NCBI RefSeq assembly: GCF_009789195.1
Contig: NZ_WSTC01000023.1
Location: 35,473-99,472 of the forward strand
DNA from: Paenibacillus sp. MMS18-CY102
Lineage (GTDB): Bacteria; Bacillota; Bacilli; Paenibacillales; Paenibacillaceae
Reading direction: 5' to 3'
DNA: 64,000 nucleotides
The position numbers were made by a program, and so were the translations under genes. The notes under the pieces were generated by a model. It did no database searches. It was not told where the DNA came from and saw nothing but the letters and a program-made list of their open reading frames with translations. Of this stretch, positions 51,405-59,867 are shown in pieces. Each line of letters begins with the position of its first letter. Within the stretch, counting starts at the first letter, position 1.

Positions 51405-52503
51405 CGAAATGCCTCTGCATAAAAACGTTATCGCCGAGCATGTCGAATCGCTTCTGTCACAACTAGACGGCAGAATAGAGGACATGCAATTTCGCGCGGA
51501 GCTGAGGCATTCTTTAAAGCAGCTCGCAGATGTTAAATTTGCGCTCGATGAGTCATCGATTGTCGCTGTTACGGATCATAAAGGGAAAATTCAATACGTA
51601 AACGATAAATTTTGCGAAATATCCAAGTATGGGCGGGAAGAACTGCTCGGAAAGGATCACCGCATTATTAATTCCGGCTATCACGGCAAACCGTTTATGG
51701 ACGAGATGTGGTCGACGATTTTAGCTGGGAACGTATGGAGCGGTGACATTAAGAACAAAGCAAAGGACGGTTCCTATTACTGGGTGAACACAACGATTGT
51801 GCCTTTCATCAGTGAAGAAGGAACCCCCTATCAGTATCTCGCGATTCGTAACGAAGTGACCCGGCTTAAGAAAGTCGAAGAAGAGCTTCAAGAGACGTTA
51901 GCCAAAGTGATGACCATTCAAGAGGACGAGCGCCGCAAATTTTCCCGGGAACTTCATGATGGCATTGGCCAAAGCCTTTTCTCGCTTCTGATCCAATTAG
52001 ACCGTGTCATCGCTTCACCTAGCCAAGAGAAAGAAGAGTTAAACGGGATTCGCGATCATGTAGCAGGCATTATAGAAGAGGTGCGCGGGTTAGCTTGGGA
52101 GCTTCGCCCATCGGTGCTGGATGACCTAGGCATCGTGCCTGCTATCCGGACTTATATCGAAAATTTTGCTGCCCACTACGGAATTAGAGTAGTTTTCAAC
52201 TGTAATTTGCGGAGAAGGCTTGGCATTCAGAAGGAAACGGTCATTTATCGAATAATTCAGGAGGCGCTGACGAATGCTGCGAAGTATGCAGACGTTGCGG
52301 AGGCGGCGGTTTCCATTCATGAATATGAATCTGAAGTTGTTGTTCTTGTCGCCGATCAAGGCAACGGATTCGACCTGAACGTGAGAACCCAGGGCGTAGG
52401 CCGCTTTAGCATGGTTGAAAGAGCCAAAATTGCCGGTGGCAGCTTGAAGCTGGAATCCGCGCTTGGACAAGGCACTGCTGTAACGCTCACGATCCCGATA
52501 TAA
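51397..52503 (+). CDS. nreB: NreB-like sensor histidine kinase with PAS domain
   Basis: A 368-residue cytoplasmic kinase. A PAS domain (residues ~48-160, KFALDESSIVAVTDHKGKIQYVNDKF) is followed by a PAC-like stretch, the HisKA_3 phospho-acceptor box (RRKFSRELHDGIGQSLFSLLIQLDRV, His ~188) and an HATPase domain (EALTNAAKYADV; DQGNGFD). Staphylococcal NreB binds a 4Fe-4S cluster with four PAS cysteines; here the PAS has one cysteine (KFCEISKY), so oxygen sensing by such a cluster is unlikely. Start TTG 51397 after AAGGGG; ATG 51409 is an alternative. Confidence 0.85.
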   Translation: MNNEMPLHKNVIAEHVESLLSQLDGRIEDMQFRAELRHSLKQLADVKFALDESSIVAVTDHKGKIQYVNDKFCEISKYGREELLGKDHRIINSGYHGKPFMDEMWSTILAGNVWSGDIKNKAKDGSYYWVNTTIVPFISEEGTPYQYLAIRNEVTRLKKVEEELQETLAKVMTIQEDERRKFSRELHDGIGQSLFSLLIQLDRVIASPSQEKEELNGIRDHVAGIIEEVRGLAWELRPSVLDDLGIVPAIRTYIENFAAHYGIRVVFNCNLRRRLGIQKETVIYRIIQEALTNAAKYADVAEAAVSIHEYESEVVVLVADQGNGFDLNVRTQGVGRFSMVERAKIAGGSLKLESALGQGTAVTLTIPI

Positions 52504-52525
52504 ACCAAATGGAGGCATTTAAGAT

Positions 52526-52921
52526 ATGGATATCAAAAAAATTGGTACGCAACCTTCCAGCAAAGGGCATGCTGATTATTTCACAGGCATGGTTCGCATT
52601 GATCCGCTGTTCGAAGCAACTGAACCTGCACGTGCAGCCGGGGCCAGCGTTACATTCGAGCCCGGCGCTCGAACAGCATGGCATACGCATCCGCTCGGCC
52701 AGACATTAATCGTAACGTCGGGAAGCGGACGCGTGCAGCGCTGGGGCGGTCCAGTCGAAGAAATTCGTTCCGGAGACGTTGTTTGGTTCCCGCCTGGAGA
52801 AAAGCATTGGCATGGCGCAGCACCGAACACGGCGATGACTCATATTGCCATTCATGAACGGATGGACGGCAAGACGGTTGACTGGATGGAAAAAGTGACG
52901 GATGAGCAATATCACTCATGA
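52526..52921 (+). CDS. cupin-domain protein
   Basis: A 131-residue small cupin. Motif 1 is [25 protein letters not shown] and motif 2 [15 protein letters not shown], with three to four histidines for a metal. It resembles the cupins annotated as carboxymuconolactone-decarboxylase-associated or (R)-mandelonitrile-lyase-like. GGAGGCA precedes the ATG. Reaction unknown. Confidence 0.85.
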   Translation: MDIKKIGTQPSSKGHADYFTGMVRIDPLFEATEPARAAGASVTFEPGARTAWHTHPLGQTLIVTSGSGRVQRWGGPVEEIRSGDVVWFPPGEKHWHGAAPNTAMTHIAIHERMDGKTVDWMEKVTDEQYHS

Positions 52922-52932
52922 ACGAATTGATG

Positions 52933-52960
52933 GGCCGCGAGAAATCGCGGCTTTTTTTTT
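52933..52960 (+). terminator. terminator after the cupin gene
   Basis: GCCGCGA-GAAA-TCGCGGC followed by nine T residues. Confidence 0.85.
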
Positions 52961-52997
52961 GTACGAGTTTAGCTGGAGATGGTGATGAATGATAGAG

Positions 52998-53051
52998 TTG
53001 ACATACCCCCACGGGGTATATATAATGCTAGATATACCCCTTATGGGTATA
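52998..53051 (+). promoter_or_regulatory. consensus promoter with two CsoR-like operators
   Basis: TTGACA (52998-53003), 17 bases, TATAAT (53021-53026). The spacer is a dyad ATACCCC-CAC-GGGGTAT (53003-53019). A second dyad TATACCC-N5-GGGTATA lies at 53033-53051. Such C/G-rich ATACCCC dyads are bound by CsoR/RcnR-family repressors, so metal or sulfide control is likely. Confidence 0.75.
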
Positions 53052-53096
53052 ATTACATCTCAAATAAAATAATGCGTTTTAATTGGAGGTTAATTG

Positions 53097-53903
53097 ATGA
53101 GAGGTCTTAAGTTACTAATAATTGTTGCCGTCGCAGCAGCGTTAGCCGGATGTGGCAAATCAACGGATCAAGGCCATATGAGCCATGGCAGCGAGCACAG
53201 TGATACAGCTACAGCTAACACAGAAGCAGTATGGACGTTGTCAACCGATCATCCTAGCCCTAATACAGATATTACGATTAAGGTGAAGATTCGAGATGGC
53301 AGCGGCAAGCCTGTTGAACAATTCGACATCAATCATGAGAAGAAAATGCATCTTATTATCATGAGCAAGGATTTATCGTACTTCGGCCATCTCCACCCTG
53401 AATATGAAGAAAACGGTGAATTTACGGTCACTACGCAGCTCCCAAGCGCAGGAGAGTTCAAAATGTACGCAGATTACATACCTGCCGGCGGAACTGAAAC
53501 AACGAAAAGCAATTGGGTAACGGTGCAAGGAACCGCTCCAGCGCCTGCATCGATTACGCCTGATCTTGATAAGGAGAAAGTGATTGATGGCAAAAAAATA
53601 ACGCTTGAATTCGATCAAATACAGGCGAACAAGGAATTAAATTTAACCTTTAACATTGTAGATGCCAAAACAAACTTGCCCATTACGGATTTGCAGCCCT
53701 ATTTGGGTGCGGTTGGCCATGTCGTCATCGTGAGCGAGGATACCGAAAACTATTTGCATGTTCACCCAACAGAGGAGAATGCGACAGGTCCAGATGCCAA
53801 ATTTATGACGAGCTTCCCTGCAAGCGGAAAGTATAAAATTTGGGGGCAGTTCAAGCAAAACGGGAAAACATTCATAGTACCATTCGTTGTAAATATTCCA
53901 TAA
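53097..53903 (+). CDS. histidine-rich lipoprotein, YtkA-like metal-binding domains
   Basis: A 268-residue lipoprotein (lipobox ALAGC, Cys19) with a histidine- and methionine-rich stretch GHMSHGSEH, followed by two related beta-sandwich parts containing HLHP (~residue 99) and HVHP (~residue 221), each with a nearby KxYADY or KIWGQF strand. These belong to the YtkA-type fold seen in copper-handling proteins. GGAGGT is 6 bases before the ATG. The CsoR-like operators upstream support copper binding outside the cell. Confidence 0.8.
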   Translation: MRGLKLLIIVAVAAALAGCGKSTDQGHMSHGSEHSDTATANTEAVWTLSTDHPSPNTDITIKVKIRDGSGKPVEQFDINHEKKMHLIIMSKDLSYFGHLHPEYEENGEFTVTTQLPSAGEFKMYADYIPAGGTETTKSNWVTVQGTAPAPASITPDLDKEKVIDGKKITLEFDQIQANKELNLTFNIVDAKTNLPITDLQPYLGAVGHVVIVSEDTENYLHVHPTEENATGPDAKFMTSFPASGKYKIWGQFKQNGKTFIVPFVVNIP

Positions 53904-53913
53904 GGGAGAAGCA

Positions 53914-53963
53914 ACAAAAGAGGAAGATGCACCCTTCGGGCGCGCATCTTCCTCTTTTGTTTT
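53914..53963 (+). terminator. terminator after the lipoprotein gene
   Basis: AAAAGAGGAAGATGC with GCATCTTCCTCTTTT, then GTTTT. Confidence 0.85.
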
Positions 53964-54041
53964 GAAAACATCTTTTTCCAATGTGTGGTATCTTAATACC
54001 AGGAATATTATGTATTTCGATTCGGAATGGAGACATATAGG

Positions 54042-55094
54042 ATGAGAATGTACACAGATCCTAAAGGCGAGGCATACGAGCAGGTAATCGATTTGGCGAT
54101 AAGGAACTCGGAATGTTTTGTGCTTGGGGAGAAAATGTTAGATGGCGTGGGACGGAGCCAATACACAAGCGAATTGGAAGCGTTGGAACCTTTTCTGGTG
54201 AAGTCAATCGTTATCCAAGGCGATATAATGGATGACGTTACACAAATAAGAAATACATATCGCAGCCATGCCTTTTATTCCGCGGGAACCTACTATTTTT
54301 ATAGATGCTGCGAAGAAAGCGGGAACCTGCTGAAGCAAATGGCAAACCGCTTGTCGGATTGGATTTATCCTAACCTGCCGGAAGACTTGTGTTTCTTGAA
54401 AGAAGATGGCGGAGACTACCTATATTCGGTTGTGCATGAACGGATGTATGGCCTTGAAGTAACGGAGGAAGAAGCAATCGATCTGATGGATCAGATTACT
54501 GGGCTTTTTTTGGAATTAAAAGCTCACCGGGACCTGGATCGTCTGCTAGATGATGCTATAAAGCATAAAACCGACTGGTTGTATATAAGCGGACATGGGC
54601 TGACAGAACTGCCCGAGCGAATCCGGGAGCTTACAGAACTGCGTGATCTGGAAATTTTTGAACAGGATCTTTATCGCCTGCCCGAAGGGCTGTTCGAGTT
54701 AATAAAGCTTGAACGCCTGAGTATCCTGACGGCTGATTTGGAGAGTATCCCCGCTTCCATAGCCAGGCTGAAAAAACTGAGAGTGCTTAACATCCAATGT
54801 GCGAGCTCGGATCGTCCGGCTCCTGGTTATCGGGCCAAGCCAAAGGATAAGATCAGCCTAAACCGCATCCCGCCGGAGATCGGAGAGCTGGATCAACTGG
54901 AGCAGCTAACGATTCAATATACCTCGATCCATGAGCTGCCGCCTGAGTTAGAAAAGCTGAAGCATTTGCAAATCTTGGATTTAGGCATGTGTATGATCAA
55001 ACGCAAGCCTGATTTCCTAAATAATATGAAACAACTGAAGTACATCAATGTGTCACAGGATTCGTTATGGGAAACGATTGAAACAGAACAGTGA
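54042..55094 (+). CDS. leucine-rich-repeat protein
   Basis: A 350-residue cytoplasmic protein. The first ~175 residues form an unrecognised mixed domain. Residues ~178-345 hold about seven leucine-rich repeats of the LTELPERIRELTELRDLEI type, close to the plant-like or bacterial LPxx class. There is no signal peptide. LRR proteins bind other proteins. Start is uncertain among ATG 54027, 54042 and 54048; 54042 has GGAG 9 bases upstream. Confidence 0.8.
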   Translation: MRMYTDPKGEAYEQVIDLAIRNSECFVLGEKMLDGVGRSQYTSELEALEPFLVKSIVIQGDIMDDVTQIRNTYRSHAFYSAGTYYFYRCCEESGNLLKQMANRLSDWIYPNLPEDLCFLKEDGGDYLYSVVHERMYGLEVTEEEAIDLMDQITGLFLELKAHRDLDRLLDDAIKHKTDWLYISGHGLTELPERIRELTELRDLEIFEQDLYRLPEGLFELIKLERLSILTADLESIPASIARLKKLRVLNIQCASSDRPAPGYRAKPKDKISLNRIPPEIGELDQLEQLTIQYTSIHELPPELEKLKHLQILDLGMCMIKRKPDFLNNMKQLKYINVSQDSLWETIETEQ

Positions 55095-55184
55095 AGATCG
55101 TATTGGAGAAGTGGTGAAAATCCTGTTGACTATGAACAGCTTAATGACGTATCATTGCCCAGATACGTAAGGAGGATTACAGCA

Positions 55185-55436
55185 ATGGCAAAAGCAAAAG
55201 TGCCCAAACGGCCCACGCGGGACGAGTTTGTGTTAGAGGAAATAGGAAACCAAATCACTGAGGCGTATAATGAGAAATCAGATATACTTTTGACTATTTG
55301 GGGCTGGGAAGAGCCGTTGCGTGGACAAATCGTTCACTTGGACTCGAGAACAGGCAAAGTACATGTGCAGAAGAAGGAAGAGACTGTCAAAGTTCCGTTT
55401 ATGGATATTATGAGTTTGGATTACCCGAGAGATTAG
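55185..55436 (+). CDS. YolD-like family protein
   Basis: An 83-residue protein of the YolD-like family (PKRPTRDEFVLEEIGNQITEAYNEK; GQIVHLDSRTGKVHVQ; VPFMDIMSLDYP), small proteins often linked with Y-family DNA polymerases. No polymerase gene is adjacent here. AAGGAGG is 9 bases before the ATG. Confidence 0.88.
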   Translation: MAKAKVPKRPTRDEFVLEEIGNQITEAYNEKSDILLTIWGWEEPLRGQIVHLDSRTGKVHVQKKEETVKVPFMDIMSLDYPRD

Positions 55437-55451
55437 TATGCTTCAACATAA

Positions 55452-55486
55452 CGTAAGCCCCCTCATGCTGAGGGGGCTGTTTGTTT
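55452..55486 (+). terminator. terminator after the yolD-like gene
   Basis: AGCCCCCTCA-TGC-TGAGGGGGCT, then GTTTGTTTT. Confidence 0.85.
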
Positions 55487-55642
55487 TGTTTGAATTATTG
55501 ATGAGCGCTAGGGCAAATCGATCGATCTCCATGCGGCTAATGCGTGTAAGATTTCGATATCCGGGCTAATGGGATTAGGGTTGGTTGTATTAATATACAT
55601 AATATTGTATAGTTATTCATTATGTTGAAGGAGGCAAGCGCT

Positions 55643-56596
55643 ATGAAAGTATTTGTAGATGGCCAGTACGGGACGACAGGTTTAAAAATACATGAAAGGC
55701 TTAGCGAACGAAACGACGTTGAACTGCTTTCGATTCCAGAGGACCATAAGAAGGATCCCCAGATCCGAATACAGCTGATGAATGAAGCTGACATTGTATT
55801 CTTATGCCTGCCAGACCAAGCTGCCCGAGAAGCGTTAACGCTAATTACGAATCCTAATACGCGAATTATTGACAGCAGTACAGCTTTTCGCACGAATGTA
55901 GACTGGACCTATGGTTTGCCAGAATTATCGGAACAACAAAGGGGCGCAATTGCTAGCGCAGCTCGAGTGTCCGTTCCCGGCTGCCACGCTACAGCATTTG
56001 AGCTGGCGATTCATCCGCTTGTCCACAAAGGCATTCTTCCACGGGATTATCCGGTAAGTTGCCATTCTTTAACAGGTTATAGCGGTGGAGGCAAGGCACT
56101 GATTGAACGATACGAGTTAGGCAACACGGTCGAATCAAACGATGTACTAAATCACACTAAGCACTACAGCTTAAACTTGGACCATAAGCATTTGCCAGAA
56201 ATGCAGAAATTTACGGATCTTGCTTTTCAGCCCGTATTCCTTCCGACTGTATGCAATTTCTACAATGGCATGGTTGTGACTGTTCCATTGGTGACACGCC
56301 TGCTTCCAAATCAACCTAACCTCCAAAATATTCATGCTGCCCTCATCGATTATTATCAAAGCGAAACGTTCGTAAAAGTCATCCCTCTGGAGGGCACCAA
56401 GGGAATGAATCAATCAAACCTTGATCCGACATTATGCAATGGAACGAATAATGCTGAGATTTTTGTTCTAGGGAACGACGATCAAGTTCTTATTGCATGC
56501 AGATTAGACAATTTGGGAAAAGGTTCCTCTGGAGCCGCGATTCAATGTATGAACATCATGCTGGGACTTGAGGAGGGATTAGGGCTTAGCTCATAG
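55643..56596 (+). CDS. argC: N-acetyl-gamma-glutamyl-phosphate reductase, type 2
   Basis: A 317-residue ArgC of the shorter type (about 310 residues, as in Pseudomonas). KVFVDGQYGTTGLKIHERL binds NADP; the catalytic cysteine is in VSVPGCHATAFEL; SLTGYSGGGK follows. It reduces N-acetylglutamyl phosphate to the semialdehyde in arginine synthesis. AAGGAGG is 8 bases before the ATG. No other arg genes are in the window, so it is a stray or second argC. Confidence 0.93.
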   Translation: MKVFVDGQYGTTGLKIHERLSERNDVELLSIPEDHKKDPQIRIQLMNEADIVFLCLPDQAAREALTLITNPNTRIIDSSTAFRTNVDWTYGLPELSEQQRGAIASAARVSVPGCHATAFELAIHPLVHKGILPRDYPVSCHSLTGYSGGGKALIERYELGNTVESNDVLNHTKHYSLNLDHKHLPEMQKFTDLAFQPVFLPTVCNFYNGMVVTVPLVTRLLPNQPNLQNIHAALIDYYQSETFVKVIPLEGTKGMNQSNLDPTLCNGTNNAEIFVLGNDDQVLIACRLDNLGKGSSGAAIQCMNIMLGLEEGLGLSS

Positions 56597-56795
56597 AATT
56601 TACGGTGCTTATTTTAGAGGTGAGGGGGCAGAAGTGATAGATGCGTTCGTTGAAGAACAGGTTAGGCAATGGAACAATTCAGGCATGATTACTAGTTCTA
56701 CAGGCCCATTCCATGCGGCCAAAGCTTCTACTATAATGAGCATGCAAGAAATAGGATGGCGCTTCCAGAGATGCCAATTGAGAGAGGGGAAATTT

Positions 56796-59700
56796 ATGAA
56801 CCAAAGCCAACCGATTGCCGGGGTCCGCGACCTCCATTATGACCTCCGGTTTCTAGGCGAAGAAGGAACAGGGGGGCCTTTTGTTCTAAAGGCAGGCAAC
56901 GTCTCCTATCCGCTTATCGAGCACACCAGCGATACTCTAAGTTCGAGCGGCTTTCATGCCGAGTCAGCAGTCCCGTATCCTACTCATTATTGTGCCGCAG
57001 TTCCACATGATCGTTCTAAGGTAAAACTTATTCGCGTTTATGGTCCAGCAGACGATCAAGGGATTCCCTCGCTCAAGGCAACAGCCATCTCCACTTCTGC
57101 ACCTGATAAAGTGTATTCTGCAGCCGATATTGCCAAATCCATTCTTTTTCTGAATCCTAGCATTACCGTTCTAACCGCCGAACACTCCGATATTATCCTC
57201 GACCATATGAATGACACTCCAGAGATTAGCCAAATGGCATTTATGCTAGAACAGCTCAAGGACAATTGGAATACGACGAAGCTCATCATAGGCGATGACG
57301 GCAAGCCCGTTCTTGACAAAACAGGGAAGCCTTTCTACACCTACGAGCTGCATCCATACTTGCTCAATCTAACGGTAGACGCGGCTGCTGATATCAAGAA
57401 GAAAGCCTATAGCGATGAAACGTTGCGAGGCGTACGCTGGAATGTTCAACCGGGCGTCAGCCATATTTCAACGAACCATTCGAATTTGGCAGCCTCATCT
57501 GTGAGCACAGGTGGCTATCACTATAACCTGAAGGATGGTGGGCCGCAATACGGGGTTTCTGTACAAATAGAGAAGCTCACCGATAAATTCGAGCTTGATC
57601 TGAGAGTCACGAATTCCTATATTCGGCACATGTCGATCTACGCAACCTTCTATAAGGGTGATGGCGTCACTCCGATTGAAATTAGCACGGATGAATTGCT
57701 GGCGATTCTAAGGGGGGAAAACCTAACTGACGTTCAGCAGTGGAAGGATGCGTTGGGAGAAGCGGGGCAGCTGCTGCTAGGGTCCAAATCGTTGAAATTC
57801 ATCAGTACGGTCAGCGCGGAAGGCACCTTCCTTGGCATTCCAGTGAGCGATGCAACCTCTATGGTTTCTTTACAATTGCCTTCCGCTGAGCCGATCGGCA
57901 AGCTTCGCCTGTCGATTGGCAGCCTTGGAAACGGCAATTCCCATTCCGATGCTGACCCTACTGCGGCATGGATTGGAATCGGAGCGACCTCACTGATGGA
58001 TCTCGTTATTCCTACCATATCTCTGGTCATGACAGTAGGAACCGAGAGCAGCAAGATGTTCGACACGCTGTTCAAAAAGATCACTTTCATCGCTCCTACT
58101 GTTTACTCCATCTACACGGTCGTCAAAGATATCATCAACAACTCAAGCAACACGGGCAATGACGTGAGAGATATGCTTACTTCGTTTGCAGACCGGATCG
58201 TATCCAAGCTGCTTACAGGGACAGAGTTCGCTGCCGAGCTTGCGGCTATTTTATCTGCCGAAGAGGTAGAAGAAGCAATTCCAGTCGTAGGCTGGGGGCT
58301 AAAAGCTTTAGCGATTGAAGGCACGGTCGTACAACTTGCCCAAACGGTTAGCGAAGTGATCACATCGCCGCGAGTAGTCGATTTTGAACTGACTGTAAGC
58401 ATGGACGCATCGATCACGCTGGTTCCCGGGGCAGAGAACGGACAACAAGCTGAATTTGCGGCTACCGCTGCGTATTATGTTGTGACGGCACAGTATAGCG
58501 ACAACACAACGCGAACGTATAAAGGCGATATTCCGGACCCTAAAGTATCCAGCCTATCGTTCGAGCTGAAGAACATTCCGGTTGGCGGCAAAGTAACCTT
58601 CTTAGCAGCGATCTACTCTCATGAAGGATGGCTGGTAGGTGGAGGAACGTCGGCATTATTGGACAATATGCTTACGCCAGGGAAGGAGCAGTTGGTCGCT
58701 TCTGTAACCGTCAAGCAGATGCTATATCCGCTTACGGAGCAAACCACTTACAAGCACAGCCAACTGCTCGTGCAACAAAATGGGCGATATGCATGGCAGC
58801 ATACTTCCGAAGCTCCTAAGGAAACAGCGGAAGACCTCGGCACAGGAGGAAGCGGCCATGAATTGGAGAGCCTGGCAGGGATTACGCTGAATTCGAACCT
58901 CGGGCTGCTCGGCTATACGTGGCAGGCATCTGGCATGCATATTCCGCCTGTCGATGGCGGCGATGGGGAAAACCTGCAGCTTTATGCCTTCAAGAACATC
59001 GCCTATGGACCGGATCCGAATGCCGGCATCATGAATACGCCTAAAGGCTATAACAAAGCGCCGCTGCTCGCGTATCCCCAGTTTGGTGAGGATAACGGTG
59101 CCGCTGTTTATTTCTACTTGGATCCGACAGGCGATACAAAAGACGGCTTCCACCTCAGGCAGATCAAACCGATCAATGACGCTTCGGTCCCGCAGGACAG
59201 CCCGCAACGGGCATTCGATCTATCAGCTAGCGAGAGCTGGGGCCGATTCAACTTGATTCCGACATCGATGGCTTATCATTCGAATGGGTACATCGTTGCA
59301 GTGAACCCTGCATATCCTGTCATGCAAATTTTGCAAGTGCCTTCAAGCGGCAAACCAGATGGCGAAGCGCCATGGGCGACGATCAAGCTGGGACCAGGCA
59401 CGAGGGAAGGCCTGCTGTTGGAACCGGAACTAGTGGCGATTGCACCGAACCAAACCATCTATGTGCTCGAGAAAGGCAATCAGAGAATCCAAGCGTTCAG
59501 CCGCGGCGGCCATCCTGTATCGGCGTTCTCGAACGCTGAACATCCATATTGGATCAATTTGGCCATTCACGATACGACGCAAGATATCAAATACCTCGCG
59601 ATGAGCGTTGAAATTCAAGGGCATATTTATGTGCTGAGCCAGTACGGCAACGGATATGATGCGAATCAATACTATTTGGATATATACACGCCTGCGGGAA

Positions 59701-59867
59701 GCCATTTGCTTACGCAGCAGGGCTTAGTTGCATCATCACTTGCCGTTGACCTGTGGCGTAATTTGTATACCCTTAATTTCCAACAAATCAGCTCGCCAGC
59801 TGGACACACGGAGCCCTCGGTCAGCGAATGGATTCCGAATACGCCTAAAAAGGAAGGTTCACTATGA
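56796..59867 (+). CDS. large unknown protein with hydrophobic middle and NHL-like C-terminus (module copy 2)
   Basis: A 1023-residue homologue of the protein at 6062. Shared blocks include the N-terminus (LHYDLRFLG...YPLIEH), LKDNWNTTKLIIGDDGKP, the hydrophobic stretch DLVIPTISLVMTVG (~residues 400-415), GYTWQASGMHIP, DGFHLRQIKP, SWGRF and a C-terminal NHL-type repeat (IYVLEKGNQRIQAFS, ~887). ATG 56796 has AGAGGGGA 6 bases upstream and aligns with the start of the copy; a GTG at 56634 could add 54 residues. Its stop overlaps the next start (ATGA), so both are made together. Confidence 0.75.
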   Translation: MNQSQPIAGVRDLHYDLRFLGEEGTGGPFVLKAGNVSYPLIEHTSDTLSSSGFHAESAVPYPTHYCAAVPHDRSKVKLIRVYGPADDQGIPSLKATAISTSAPDKVYSAADIAKSILFLNPSITVLTAEHSDIILDHMNDTPEISQMAFMLEQLKDNWNTTKLIIGDDGKPVLDKTGKPFYTYELHPYLLNLTVDAAADIKKKAYSDETLRGVRWNVQPGVSHISTNHSNLAASSVSTGGYHYNLKDGGPQYGVSVQIEKLTDKFELDLRVTNSYIRHMSIYATFYKGDGVTPIEISTDELLAILRGENLTDVQQWKDALGEAGQLLLGSKSLKFISTVSAEGTFLGIPVSDATSMVSLQLPSAEPIGKLRLSIGSLGNGNSHSDADPTAAWIGIGATSLMDLVIPTISLVMTVGTESSKMFDTLFKKITFIAPTVYSIYTVVKDIINNSSNTGNDVRDMLTSFADRIVSKLLTGTEFAAELAAILSAEEVEEAIPVVGWGLKALAIEGTVVQLAQTVSEVITSPRVVDFELTVSMDASITLVPGAENGQQAEFAATAAYYVVTAQYSDNTTRTYKGDIPDPKVSSLSFELKNIPVGGKVTFLAAIYSHEGWLVGGGTSALLDNMLTPGKEQLVASVTVKQMLYPLTEQTTYKHSQLLVQQNGRYAWQHTSEAPKETAEDLGTGGSGHELESLAGITLNSNLGLLGYTWQASGMHIPPVDGGDGENLQLYAFKNIAYGPDPNAGIMNTPKGYNKAPLLAYPQFGEDNGAAVYFYLDPTGDTKDGFHLRQIKPINDASVPQDSPQRAFDLSASESWGRFNLIPTSMAYHSNGYIVAVNPAYPVMQILQVPSSGKPDGEAPWATIKLGPGTREGLLLEPELVAIAPNQTIYVLEKGNQRIQAFSRGGHPVSAFSNAEHPYWINLAIHDTTQDIKYLAMSVEIQGHIYVLSQYGNGYDANQYYLDIYTPAGSHLLTQQGLVASSLAVDLWRNLYTLNFQQISSPAGHTEPSVSEWIPNTPKKEGSL

